From: Blautia sp.
Lineage (GTDB): Bacteria > Bacillota > Clostridia > Lachnospirales > Lachnospiraceae
Assembly (NCBI GenBank): GCA_022777285.1
Contig: JALFGN010000136.1
Location: forward strand, 1 to 34,763
Direction of reading: 5' to 3'
DNA: 34,763 nt
Positions 17,466 to 25,318 of the stretch are shown piece by piece. A program made the position numbers and the translations under genes. The notes below the pieces were generated by a model. It worked only from the letters and a program-made list of their open reading frames with translations. It was not told where the DNA came from and did not search any database. How positions within the stretch are numbered: position 1 is the stretch's first letter; every line of letters starts with the position of its first letter.

Positions 17466-18443
17466 ATGAAAAGTTTGCAGGAAGATATAAAACAGCAGGA
17501 TTTCAAGCAAGTTTACCTTCTGTGTGGGGAGGAAGCTTATTTGAAACAGCAATACAAACACAAATTAAAAGCAGCCCTTGTTCCGGAAGAAGACAGTATG
17601 AATTTTTCCTTCTTTGAAGGGAAAAAGACAGAACCAAAAGCAGTGATTGATCTGGCCGAAACGATGCCTTTTTTTGCAGATCGGAGAGTGATCATGCTGG
17701 AGGGAACCGGATTCTTTAAAAATCAATGTCAGGATTTGCCGGAATATATGGCACAGCTTCCGGAATATCTGTGTATGATATTTATAGAAGAGGAAGTAGA
17801 TAAAAGAAACCGTATGTATAAAGCAGTGAAAAAATACGGACGGGTGGTAGAATTTGCCAAACAGGATACGCAGACACTGATGAGGTGGATTCTGGGAATC
17901 CTGAAAAGAGAAGAAAAGAAGATTACCCGGGAAGATATGGAACGGTTCCTTGCAAAAACAGGAACCGATATGGGAAATATTGAAAAGGAACTGGAGAAAC
18001 TTCTCTGCTATACGATGGGAAGAGAAGTGATCACAACACAGGATATCGAAGCAATCTGTACCACGCAGATCACCAATCATATATTTGATATGCTGCGGGC
18101 AGTGACAGAAAAAAAACAGAAAAAAGCGCTGGATCTGTATTACGATCTCCTGGCATTGAAAGAACCGCCTATGCGGATTCTGTATCTTTTGTCCAGGCAG
18201 TTTAATCAGATCCGTCAGGTGAAGGAGCTGACCGAAGAAGGCTACGATCAGAATTCGATCGCAAAAGGTCTGGGAATTCAGCCGTTTGTCGTACGCAATT
18301 ATATAACCTGTGGAAGAAATTACAGTATTGGGCAGCTTCGGGAAGCCGTAGAAGCCTGCACACAGACAGAGACCCGGGTAAAGACCGGACAAATCAGTGA
18401 TGTGATGAGTGTGGAGCTGCTGTTAATACAATTTAGTCGGTGA
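17466..18443 (+). CDS. holA: DNA polymerase III subunit delta
   Basis: A 325-residue clamp-loader subunit that opens the beta clamp. It starts MKSLQEDIKQ and has the family's YLLCGEEAYLKQQY (about 18-31), an AAA+-like N-terminal domain without a full Walker A, and the C-terminal helical collar domain. ATG 17466 is chosen: TGGAG lies 6 nt upstream and homologues begin here, rather than at the ATG at 17436. It follows comEC by 30 nt. comEC-holA is a conserved Firmicute pair (comEC-yqeN in Bacillus). rpsT, which often follows, is absent here. The next element is the lysine riboswitch. Confidence 0.93.
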   Translation: MKSLQEDIKQQDFKQVYLLCGEEAYLKQQYKHKLKAALVPEEDSMNFSFFEGKKTEPKAVIDLAETMPFFADRRVIMLEGTGFFKNQCQDLPEYMAQLPEYLCMIFIEEEVDKRNRMYKAVKKYGRVVEFAKQDTQTLMRWILGILKREEKKITREDMERFLAKTGTDMGNIEKELEKLLCYTMGREVITTQDIEAICTTQITNHIFDMLRAVTEKKQKKALDLYYDLLALKEPPMRILYLLSRQFNQIRQVKELTEEGYDQNSIAKGLGIQPFVVRNYITCGRNYSIGQLREAVEACTQTETRVKTGQISDVMSVELLLIQFSR

Positions 18444-18494
18444 CCGTTGATGACAGCATAGAAAAAACGCATAAGAAAATCTCGTAACTTGTTC

Positions 18495-18523
18495 TTGACA
18501 AGGTAGTTTGGTAATGCTATGAT
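18495..18523 (+). promoter_or_regulatory. Promoter of dapA riboswitch transcript
   Basis: Perfect TTGACA (18495-18500), a 17-bp spacer ending TGC (extended -10) and TATGAT (18518-18523). Transcription should begin near 18530, just ahead of the aptamer. Confidence 0.88.
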
Positions 18524-18540
18524 TTTATAAATACGAGATG

Positions 18541-18705
18541 TAGATAGAGGTCGCATTTTTCATCAGTAAACAGTCGGATGTTTCAGGAACAGAAGAAGAC
18601 TTTTGAAAGGGGAAGATGCCGAAAGAATGCAGGAGCCTGACACTGTGTTTTTGGGCATGGCATGAACAATGACATGACTGTCATCGCAGGATGGAGTGCT
18701 ATCTG
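18541..18705 (+). promoter_or_regulatory. Lysine riboswitch (L box) aptamer
   Basis: P1 forms from AGATAG (18542-18547) with CTATCT (18699-18704). The conserved L-box core blocks are present in order: GATAGAGG at the 5' side, GAAAGGGGAAGATGCCGAAAG (first part from 18605), GGCATGGCATGAACAATGAC around 18657-18674, and GGAGTGCTATCT at the 3' side. These match the Bacillus lysC lysine riboswitch block by block. Lysine binding stabilises P1 and favours the terminator at 18729-18756, lowering dapA expression when lysine is ample. Confidence 0.95.
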
Positions 18706-18728
18706 ATAGATATAATACAGTGTATCTG

Positions 18729-18756
18729 GAGACGGCGCATCTTGCCGTCTCTTTTT
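18729..18756 (+). terminator. Riboswitch-controlled terminator before dapA
   Basis: Perfect 8-bp stem GAGACGGC (18729-18736) / GCCGTCTC (18744-18751), loop GCATCTT, then five T. It lies between the L-box aptamer and the dapA ribosome-binding site, so it is the expression platform. The competing antiterminator probably uses the P1 3' strand and GTATCTGG around 18722-18729, but I did not resolve it. Confidence 0.9.
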
Positions 18757-18786
18757 AATTCTATAAGAAGAATGAGGAGGAAAAAT

Positions 18787-19671
18787 ATGGCAATTTTTAA
18801 AGGTGCCGGTGTTGCAATTGTTACACCAATGAAAGATAATTATGAAGTGAATTATGAAAAACTGGATGAGATTCTGGAAGAGCAGATCGCGGGAAAAACC
18901 GATTGTATCGTTATCTGTGGAACAACCGGAGAATCTGCAACATTATCAGAAGAAGAGCATATGGAAGCAATCCGTTTTACCATTGACCGGGTAAATCACA
19001 GAATTCCTGTTATTGCAGGAACCGGTTCCAATTGTACCGCAACAGCAATACAGATGAGCAAAGAAGCAGATGAAGCAGGAGCAGATGGGATTCTGCTGGT
19101 AACACCGTATTATAATAAAGGTACGCAGAATGGTCTGATCGCTCATTTTACATCGATCGCACAGGAAGTAAAAATCCCGGCAGTGCTCTATAATGTTCCG
19201 AGCCGTACCGGATGTAACCTTCAGCCGAAGACCGTTGCACATCTTGTAAAAAATGTTGAGAACATTGTAGGAATCAAAGAAGCATCCGGAGATATCGGAC
19301 ACGTTGCACAGCTGATGAATTTGTGTGATGGAAAGATCGATCTGTATTCTGGAAATGATGACCAGGTAGTACCGATTCTGTCACTGGGCGGTCTTGGTGT
19401 GATCTCTGTTCTGTCGAATGTGGCACCGGAATATGTTCATAACATGGTATATAAATTCTTTGAAGGCGATGTTGCAGGAAGCTGCAAGATGCAGCTGGAT
19501 GCAATCCCTGTGATTAATGCACTTTTCAGTGAGGTAAATCCGATTCCTGTAAAAGCAGCTATGAATCTTCAGGGAAAAGAAGTAGGACCACTTCGTCTGC
19601 CTCTGACAGAGATGGAACCGCAGAACAAAGAAGTATTGAAAAAAGCAATGGAAGATCTGGGAATCTTATAA
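18787..19671 (+). CDS. dapA: 4-hydroxy-tetrahydrodipicolinate synthase
   Basis: A 294-residue TIM-barrel lyase that condenses pyruvate with aspartate semialdehyde, the first committed step to diaminopimelate and lysine. Schiff-base Lys164 lies in VGIKEASGD, Tyr135 in LYNVPSRTG (with Arg140), and TTGES occupies 46-50. The start MAIFKGAGVAIVTPM with AGGAGG 6 nt upstream is clear; an in-frame ATG at 18691 lies inside the riboswitch and is not used. Regulation by the upstream lysine riboswitch matches its pathway role. It is a single-gene transcript ended by a strong bidirectional hairpin. Confidence 0.97.
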   Translation: MAIFKGAGVAIVTPMKDNYEVNYEKLDEILEEQIAGKTDCIVICGTTGESATLSEEEHMEAIRFTIDRVNHRIPVIAGTGSNCTATAIQMSKEADEAGADGILLVTPYYNKGTQNGLIAHFTSIAQEVKIPAVLYNVPSRTGCNLQPKTVAHLVKNVENIVGIKEASGDIGHVAQLMNLCDGKIDLYSGNDDQVVPILSLGGLGVISVLSNVAPEYVHNMVYKFFEGDVAGSCKMQLDAIPVINALFSEVNPIPVKAAMNLQGKEVGPLRLPLTEMEPQNKEVLKKAMEDLGIL

Positions 19672-19682
19672 AAAAGCAAAAG

Positions 19683-19724
19683 AAAGCGCATGAATTGCAA
19701 AAATTGCGATTCATGCGCTTTTTT
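19683..19724. terminator. Bidirectional terminator between dapA and the cation exchanger gene
   Basis: Eighteen-bp stem 19683-19700 / 19704-19721 with loop AAA and one G·U pair. T-runs follow on the plus strand (to 19724), and a T-rich stretch follows on the minus strand (19682 downwards). It serves convergent genes. Confidence 0.92.
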
Positions 19725-19739
19725 CATCAGATGCCTTTG

Positions 19740-20693
19740 TCAACGCATAATAATATAGGCAGAATAGCAGACATAGGAAAGCAGGAGAATACTTGCCTGT
19801 ATCCGGGAAATCTTTTTATCCCGAACTACAAACAGAAACAGGAGCAGACTCATTACAAGAAGAAAAATTCCATCGTATAAAGCGACTCTTTGCAGTGTCA
19901 TTGGCGAGATGGAAGCAGAAGCCCCGATAATCAAAAGAATATTAAAAATATTGGAGCCTACCACATTTCCTACAGCCAGATCATTTTCACCTTTGGAAGA
20001 GGCCACAACGGAAGTGACAAGTTCGGGAAGAGAAGTTCCCATTGCCACAATGGTAAGACCGATCAGAGTCTGGCTCATGCCAAAAGCGGCAGCAATATCA
20101 CTTGCACTGTTTACAACAAAATTACCGCCCAGAATGATCATAACGACACCTGCGATGCTCATAAGAACACTGATAGAAGGTGAAAGCTTTTTCCCGATCT
20201 GTTCTTCCTCCGGCCGTACTTCCCGGTTTTTCAGGGCACTGTGAATCTGTTGATAGAGGAACAGTGCAAAAAACAGAAGAAGAATCAGACCTTCCACACG
20301 GCCAATCTGTAAAGCTCCATCCGTTTTTCCGGAAAAGAATGCACAGAAAAAAATCAGAAGAGCAGTCATTCCAATCGAAAAAGGAAGCTCTTTTTTACAG
20401 ATGCCGGCCTGTACATTCAGAGGAAGAATCAGACCGCAGATACCAAGTACCACCAGACTGTTAAACAAATTTGATCCAATCACATTACTGATGGCAATAT
20501 CATTGTTTCCGCTTAAAGAGGCTACGATACTGACAGCAGCTTCCGGAGCACTGGTACCGAAAGCAACAATGGTCAGGCCTATGATTACAGAAGGAACACG
20601 CAGCATTTTGGCAATGGACGCGCATCCGTCTACAAAAAAGTCAGCTCCCTTTACAAGAAGGACGAAACCCAGGAGCAGCAAAAGGTACATCAT
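19740..20693 (-). CDS. Calcium/sodium antiporter, CaCA family (YrbG-like)
   Basis: A 317-residue membrane protein with about ten hydrophobic segments and the two inverted alpha repeats of the Ca2+:cation antiporters: GTSAPEAAVSI with GSNLFNSL in the first half and GTSLPELVTSVVAS with GSNIFNIL in the second. Both acidic ion-binding Glu residues are present. It exchanges Na+ or H+ for Ca2+ across the cytoplasmic membrane; the ion preference cannot be fixed. The start at 20693 (MMYLLLLLGF) is chosen because AAAGGAG lies 8 nt before it; the upstream ATG at 20735 would add a polar tail with no site. It is divergent from aroK. Confidence 0.92.
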   Translation of the reverse strand: MMYLLLLLGFVLLVKGADFFVDGCASIAKMLRVPSVIIGLTIVAFGTSAPEAAVSIVASLSGNNDIAISNVIGSNLFNSLVVLGICGLILPLNVQAGICKKELPFSIGMTALLIFFCAFFSGKTDGALQIGRVEGLILLLFFALFLYQQIHSALKNREVRPEEEQIGKKLSPSISVLMSIAGVVMIILGGNFVVNSASDIAAAFGMSQTLIGLTIVAMGTSLPELVTSVVASSKGENDLAVGNVVGSNIFNILLIIGASASISPMTLQRVALYDGIFLLVMSLLLFLFVVRDKKISRIQASILLLSYVCYSAYIIMR

Positions 20694-20725
20694 AATAAAA
20701 TCTCCTTTACATGTTTTCTTCTGTG

Positions 20726-20754
20726 AGTGTAACATTTTAAAGAATAATTTTCAA
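20726..20754 (-). promoter_or_regulatory. Promoter of the cation exchanger gene
   Basis: On the minus strand, TTGAAA (20749-20754), a 17-bp spacer ending TGT, and TACACT (20726-20731). Confidence 0.65.
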
Positions 20755-20769
20755 CGTTTTGCGAAAAAA

Positions 20770-20798
20770 TTGACGAAAGAGCAGGTTTTCGATATAAT
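20770..20798 (+). promoter_or_regulatory. Promoter of aroK
   Basis: TTGACG (20770-20775), 17-bp spacer, perfect TATAAT (20793-20798). Its -35 is only 15 bp from the -35 of the divergent exchanger promoter, so the two may interfere. Confidence 0.85.
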
Positions 20799-20866
20799 AT
20801 TGCAGGAAGACATTTCCTGTTTGTGCAGATAGATGAATGCATACAGCAGGTGAGAAAGAGGAAGTT

Positions 20867-21391
20867 ATGACAAAAATGGATTTTAATATTGTACTCATCG
20901 GATTTATGGGAGCCGGAAAATCTACGGTGGCAAGCGGATTGAACCGCCTCTATGGAATGCAGATTGTGGAAATGGATGAGTGCATTGCAAAGAGAGAAGG
21001 AAAAAGTATCCCGGAAATTTTCGAGACCAACGGGGAAGAATATTTTCGGAATCTGGAGACAGAACTTTTAATAGAACTGCAAAAGCAGACAAATCTTGTG
21101 ATTTCCTGCGGCGGAGGTGTACCTATGCGGGAGAGAAATGTGGCAGAAATGAGGAAAAACGGAAAAGTCGTGCTTCTGACCGCATCACCGGAAGTGATTC
21201 TTGAGCGAGTCAGAAACAATCATGACCGGCCGCTTCTGGAAAATCATAAATCAGTGGAATACATCGAATCTCTTTTGGAAAAGCGCCAAGAAAAATATCT
21301 TGCAGCAGCAGATCTTGTGATTTCCACAGATGGAAAAACAGTGGAAGAAATCTGTAGGGAAATCAAGGGGCAGATTTTAAGAATTGTTTAG
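20867..21391 (+). CDS. aroK: Shikimate kinase
   Basis: A 174-residue kinase that phosphorylates shikimate with ATP in aromatic amino acid synthesis. Walker A GFMGAGKST (12-20), shikimate-binding Asp37 in VEMDE, CGGGVPMR (81-88) and the lid Arg in NNHDRPLL are all present. ATG 20867 has AGAGGAAG just upstream; the in-frame ATG at 20837 has no good site and would add a polar leader. It has its own promoter and no other aro gene beside it in this window. Confidence 0.95.
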   Translation: MTKMDFNIVLIGFMGAGKSTVASGLNRLYGMQIVEMDECIAKREGKSIPEIFETNGEEYFRNLETELLIELQKQTNLVISCGGGVPMRERNVAEMRKNGKVVLLTASPEVILERVRNNHDRPLLENHKSVEYIESLLEKRQEKYLAAADLVISTDGKTVEEICREIKGQILRIV

Positions 21392-21420
21392 TTGCCTTTT
21401 AACTGGTTTTATAGTATGAT
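21392..21420 (+). promoter_or_regulatory. Promoter of the polysaccharide cluster
   Basis: TTGCCT (21392-21397), a 17-bp spacer and TATGAT (21415-21420), immediately after the aroK stop. No terminator separates the genes, so some read-through from aroK is possible. Confidence 0.65.
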
Positions 21421-21460
21421 TATTTCGATTAGAATTAGGATGAATAGAAGGTGATAAACC

Positions 21461-22864
21461 TTGATTAAAGAAAATCAGAAGCATTTTAATCGTCTACAGG
21501 TAGCAATTGATGCTTTTGTGATTGCAGTGTCATATTTTATGGCATGGTTTTTAAAATTTCACTTGCCTTTTTTGAGTGATGGCGGAGGAAGATTGCCCTT
21601 TCGTATATATATGAGTGCATTGCTTCTGATTGTACCAGGTTATCTGTTGCTTTATTATGCATGCAGTTTGTATACGCCGAAACGGGTACAGGGAAGAAGA
21701 CTGGAATTTTCCAATATATGGAAGGCGAATACCATCGGTATGTTTCTGCTTCTGGCGGTTCTCTATATGATCAAGCTGATGGATTTTTCCCGCCATGTAA
21801 TCTTTATTTTTTATGTGGTGAATATATGCATGGAGATTCTGTCCCGTACGCTGATTCGTGTAGGGCTGCGAAAGATGCGCGCCAGTGGTTATAATCAAAA
21901 GCATATTCTGCTGGTAGGATACAGCAGAGCCTGTGAAGAATATATTGACCGGATTCTGGCTAATCCTCAATGGGGATATCAGATTCGCGGAATTCTGGAT
22001 GACAATGTGGCGGCCGGTACAGAATATAAAGGAATCAAAGTACTTGGGAGAATTGCAAATCTGATGGTGATTCTTCCGCAGAATCATCTGGATGAGATTG
22101 CGATTACACTTGGATTGAGTGAATATTTTCGGCTGGAAGAAATCGTTGCACTTTGTGAAAAATCGGGAGTGCACACAAAATTTATTCCGGATTACAACCG
22201 GATCATACCCACAAAGCCTTATACAGAAGATATTCTGGGACTTCCGGTTATCAATATCCGTTATGTTCCCCTTACGAATACCTTCAATGCACTGGTAAAA
22301 AGGATTATGGATATTTTCGGTGCAATCGCGGCCATTGTATTATTTTCACCGATTATGCTTTTTTCGGTGATTATGATAAAACTTACTTCTCCGGGACCAC
22401 TGATTTATAAACAGGAGAGGGTAGGATTGCATAACCGGACATTTATGATGTATAAGTTCCGTTCTATGGAAGTGCAGCCACCGGAGGAGGAGAAAAAAGC
22501 ATGGACAGTTAAGAATGACCCGCGTGTGACAAATTTCGGTAAATTTATGAGAAAAACAAGCATTGATGAATTACCGCAGTTGTTTAATGTGCTGAAAGGT
22601 GAAATGAGTCTTGTTGGACCACGTCCGGAACGTCCGTTCTTTGTGGAGAAATTCCGGGAAGAGATTCCAAGATATATGATCAAACATCAGGTTCGACCGG
22701 GACTTACCGGATGGGCACAGGTAAATGGGTACAGAGGAAACACATCGATACGCAAACGAATCGAATATGATTTGTATTATATCGAAAACTGGACGATTGG
22801 TCTGGATGTGAAGATACTGATCCTGACGTTTTTCAAGGGCTTTGTAAACAAAAACGCTTATTAA
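21461..22864 (+). CDS. Polyprenyl glycosylphosphotransferase (exopolysaccharide priming enzyme)
   Basis: A 467-residue membrane enzyme that transfers a sugar-1-phosphate from a nucleotide sugar to undecaprenyl phosphate, the first step of a capsule or cell-wall polysaccharide repeat unit. It has four N-terminal TMs (about 10-120), a central Rossmann-like region (about 145-260), a fifth TM at about 283-305, and the catalytic bacterial sugar transferase domain: SPGPLIYKQERVG, FMMYKFRSM, TSIDELPQLFNVLKGEMSLVG, GPRPE and RPGLTGWAQVNG. It is WcaJ/CpsE-like; the sugar is unknown. A TTG start at 21461 follows AAGGTGA by 6 nt. It is followed by the LCP ligase and a GT2 glycosyltransferase. Confidence 0.93.
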   Translation: MIKENQKHFNRLQVAIDAFVIAVSYFMAWFLKFHLPFLSDGGGRLPFRIYMSALLLIVPGYLLLYYACSLYTPKRVQGRRLEFSNIWKANTIGMFLLLAVLYMIKLMDFSRHVIFIFYVVNICMEILSRTLIRVGLRKMRASGYNQKHILLVGYSRACEEYIDRILANPQWGYQIRGILDDNVAAGTEYKGIKVLGRIANLMVILPQNHLDEIAITLGLSEYFRLEEIVALCEKSGVHTKFIPDYNRIIPTKPYTEDILGLPVINIRYVPLTNTFNALVKRIMDIFGAIAAIVLFSPIMLFSVIMIKLTSPGPLIYKQERVGLHNRTFMMYKFRSMEVQPPEEEKKAWTVKNDPRVTNFGKFMRKTSIDELPQLFNVLKGEMSLVGPRPERPFFVEKFREEIPRYMIKHQVRPGLTGWAQVNGYRGNTSIRKRIEYDLYYIENWTIGLDVKILILTFFKGFVNKNAY

Positions 22865-22878
22865 CAAGGGGAAATGAG

Positions 22879-24234
22879 ATGGCAAGAAGAAATAAGGCAT
22901 CTGCAAGACGCAGAAGAAGAAGAGTCCTTTTTGGACTGGAGCTGTTTGTATTGCTGCTTCTGGTAGGAGGACTTCTGATCTACGCAAAATTGAACAATTC
23001 GCTGGATAAGATGAATCTGGACGAAAGCGGAGAGAAGAATGCGCATGTAGAGGTAAATGAACAGGTAGTAGGCAGTAAGGCATTGAAAGGGTATACGAAT
23101 ATAGCACTTTTTGGTGTGGATACCAGAGAAGAGGATCTGGAACATTCCAACAGTGATACCACGATCATTGCCAGTATCAATAATGATACAAAAGAAGTGA
23201 AACTGGTATCGGTTTATCGTGACACTTATCTGAATGTCGGAAAGGATGAATACGATAAATGCAATGCAGCGTATGCAATCGGTGGTCCGGTCCAGTCTAT
23301 GTCTATGATCAATACGAATCTGGATCTGGATATTACCCGGTATGTGGCAGTAGATTTTAAGGCACTTGTAAAAGCTATTGATCTTCTGGGCGGTCTGGAT
23401 GTGGATCTGTCTTATGAAGAGATTGAGCATATGAATAATTACTGTGTGGAAACATCGGAAAAAACCGGTGTAGATTATAAGCCAATTGAAAAACCGGATC
23501 CAAAACCGGAAAATGAGGCAGAGATTCTGGGCAGTTATCATTTAAATGGTGTACAGGCAACCTCTTATTGTCGTATCCGTTATACACAGGGATGGGATAT
23601 GAAACGAACCGAACGGCAGAGATATATTATTTCTCTTATGGTTGACAAAGCGAAGAAAGCAAGTATTTCTCAGCTCAATGATCTTATGGATGAAGTATTT
23701 CCATTGATTAAGACTAATTTCAGCAAGAGCGAACTTCTGAAGCTTGGTATGGGAATTCTTTCTTATGAATTGAAAGAAACCCAGGGATTCCCAAAGAGCA
23801 GTATTATGGGGGAAGATGTGAAATCTGCAATCGGTCTGGACTGTGTGGTACCTACCACTTTGGAGGCAAATGTGAAACAGCTGCATGCCTTTTTATTCGA
23901 AGAAGAAACGTATTCACCATCTTCGATTGTACTGGAAAGAAGCGATTATATTGCCGGACATACCGGGTTTGGAAACAGCTGGGTTTCTGATGAACTGAAA
24001 TCATACATTACCGAACGGGAATCTACGTATACGGGAGATTCTGCAGGAAGTCAGGAATCTTATGAGGCAGAAGGGTATAGTGATACTTCCGGAGAAACCG
24101 GTTATGAGGAAAGTTATGATGATGACAGCTACTATGATGATAGCAGCTACGAAGAAGACAGTTATGAGGAAGGGTATGAGGACTACGCTGCCGGTTATGA
24201 TGACACAAGTCAGGATTACAGCGAAGAATATTAA
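22879..24234 (+). CDS. LytR-CpsA-Psr (LCP) family glycopolymer ligase with Tyr/acid-rich tail
   Basis: A 451-residue membrane protein: a very basic N terminus, one TM (about 16-35) and the extracellular LCP domain (about 65-300). Conserved pieces are NIALFGVDTRE, NSDTTIIASI, VSVYRDTYL, KCNAAYAIGG and YCRIRYTQGWDMKRTERQ, including the Arg and Asp residues that hold the polyprenyl pyrophosphate. LCP enzymes attach teichoic acids or capsule to peptidoglycan. About 77 C-terminal residues (375-451) are low complexity and rich in Tyr, Asp, Glu, Ser and Gly, with repeated SYEE/SYDD-like units. This is not part of the LCP fold. It lies 14 nt after the priming transferase, with AGGGGA upstream. Confidence 0.93.
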   Translation: MARRNKASARRRRRRVLFGLELFVLLLLVGGLLIYAKLNNSLDKMNLDESGEKNAHVEVNEQVVGSKALKGYTNIALFGVDTREEDLEHSNSDTTIIASINNDTKEVKLVSVYRDTYLNVGKDEYDKCNAAYAIGGPVQSMSMINTNLDLDITRYVAVDFKALVKAIDLLGGLDVDLSYEEIEHMNNYCVETSEKTGVDYKPIEKPDPKPENEAEILGSYHLNGVQATSYCRIRYTQGWDMKRTERQRYIISLMVDKAKKASISQLNDLMDEVFPLIKTNFSKSELLKLGMGILSYELKETQGFPKSSIMGEDVKSAIGLDCVVPTTLEANVKQLHAFLFEEETYSPSSIVLERSDYIAGHTGFGNSWVSDELKSYITERESTYTGDSAGSQESYEAEGYSDTSGETGYEESYDDDSYYDDSSYEEDSYEEGYEDYAAGYDDTSQDYSEEY

Positions 24235-24246
24235 GAGTATGGAACG

Positions 24247-24272
24247 GGGATGTTGTGCGTGCACGGCATCCC
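24247..24272 (+). other. Stem-loop between LCP and GT2 genes
   Basis: GGGATG-TT-GTG (24247-24257) pairs with CAC-GG-CATCCC (24262-24272) through two U·G pairs, loop CGTG. No T-run follows, so it is not a simple terminator. It lies just ahead of the GT2 ribosome-binding site and may tune relative expression or mRNA stability. Confidence 0.5.
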
Positions 24273-24303
24273 TGCTGTCATAGTAGGAGGAATAGGAGAA
24301 ACG

Positions 24304-25251
24304 ATGAAAAATGAGAAAAAAGATGCAGGAAATCTTACCGTATCCGTGATTATTCCTGTATACAAGCCAGATGATAAATTTCCAAAGCTTTTGCGTATGT
24401 TGGAGAAACAGACCTGTTCTTTTGAACGATTAATTATTATGAATACCGAAAAACAGTACTGGAAGAAAGAATGGGAAGAACTGGTTTCCAAAATGGAAGT
24501 ACATCATATCCGGAGAGAGGAATTTGACCATGGAGGAACCAGGGCCCAGGCTGCAAACATGTGTACCAGCGATATTCTGGTATATTTTACGCAGGATGCA
24601 GTTCCGGCAGATGAATATGTAATTGAAAATCTTATAAAGGCTTTTGAAAACCCGAAAACAGGAGCTGCTTATGGTCGGCAGCTTCCGGCAAAAGACTGCC
24701 AGATTGCAGAACGATATACGAGGGAATTTAATTATCCAAAGACAGGACGGGTAAAAAGCAAAGAAGATCTTCCTGTACTTGGAATCAAAACCTTCTTCTG
24801 TTCCAACGTCTGCGCTGCCTACCGAAGAGATTTGTATGAAAAACTGGGAGGATTTATCACCCATACGATTTTTAATGAAGATATGATCTATGCCGGAAAT
24901 CTGGTCATGGCCGGATATTCGGTTGCCTATCAGGCAGATGCCAGAGTCATTCATTCTCATAATTACGGAAATATGCAGCAGTTTCGCAGAAACTTTGATC
25001 TGGCAGTTTCGCAGGCAGATCATCCGGAAGTCTTTGCGGGAATCCGTTCAGAGAGTGAAGGCATCCGTCTGGTGAAAAATACTGCATTGTATTTGTGGAA
25101 GATTCATAAGCCATGGCTGATTCCGGGAATGATCGTAAAAAGTGGCTTTAAATTTATGGGATATCGAACAGGAAAGAGATATCAATGTCTGCCACGTAAA
25201 GTGGTACTCTGGTGCACGATGAATCCATCTTACTGGACAGATGAAAAATAA
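24304..25251 (+). CDS. Family 2 glycosyltransferase (rhamnosyltransferase-like)
   Basis: A 315-residue GT-A fold enzyme. The nucleotide-sugar region starts VSVIIPVYKPDDKFPKLL and continues with HGGTRAQAANMC and TQDAVPADE, where the DxD-type position reads QDA as in several rhamnosyltransferases. FNEDMIYAGNLVMAGY lies in the acceptor/catalytic region. It most likely adds a sugar to the lipid-linked polysaccharide started by the upstream priming enzyme, on the cytoplasmic face. Donor and acceptor are not known. ATG 24304 follows AGGAG by 5 nt; the in-frame ATG at 24250 falls inside the hairpin. Confidence 0.88.
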   Translation: MKNEKKDAGNLTVSVIIPVYKPDDKFPKLLRMLEKQTCSFERLIIMNTEKQYWKKEWEELVSKMEVHHIRREEFDHGGTRAQAANMCTSDILVYFTQDAVPADEYVIENLIKAFENPKTGAAYGRQLPAKDCQIAERYTREFNYPKTGRVKSKEDLPVLGIKTFFCSNVCAAYRRDLYEKLGGFITHTIFNEDMIYAGNLVMAGYSVAYQADARVIHSHNYGNMQQFRRNFDLAVSQADHPEVFAGIRSESEGIRLVKNTALYLWKIHKPWLIPGMIVKSGFKFMGYRTGKRYQCLPRKVVLWCTMNPSYWTDEK

Positions 25252-25262
25252 TCTGGTAAAAT
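25234..25262 (+). promoter_or_regulatory. Promoter of glmS
   Basis: TGGACA (25234-25239), a 17-bp spacer ending TGG, and TAAAAT (25257-25262). The -35 lies within the last codons of the GT2 gene. The predicted leader is only about 50 nt, too short for a glmS ribozyme. Confidence 0.65.
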
Positions 25263-25318
25263 GACCATGTTTTACTGAACGAAAGTGTTTGAAACAGAAT
25301 CAAATGGAGGAAACAGAT

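Noticed and set aside
20802-20818. Small hairpin AGGAA/TTCCT in the aroK leader
   Set aside because: Only five pairs, no U-tract, and expected by chance in such a leader.
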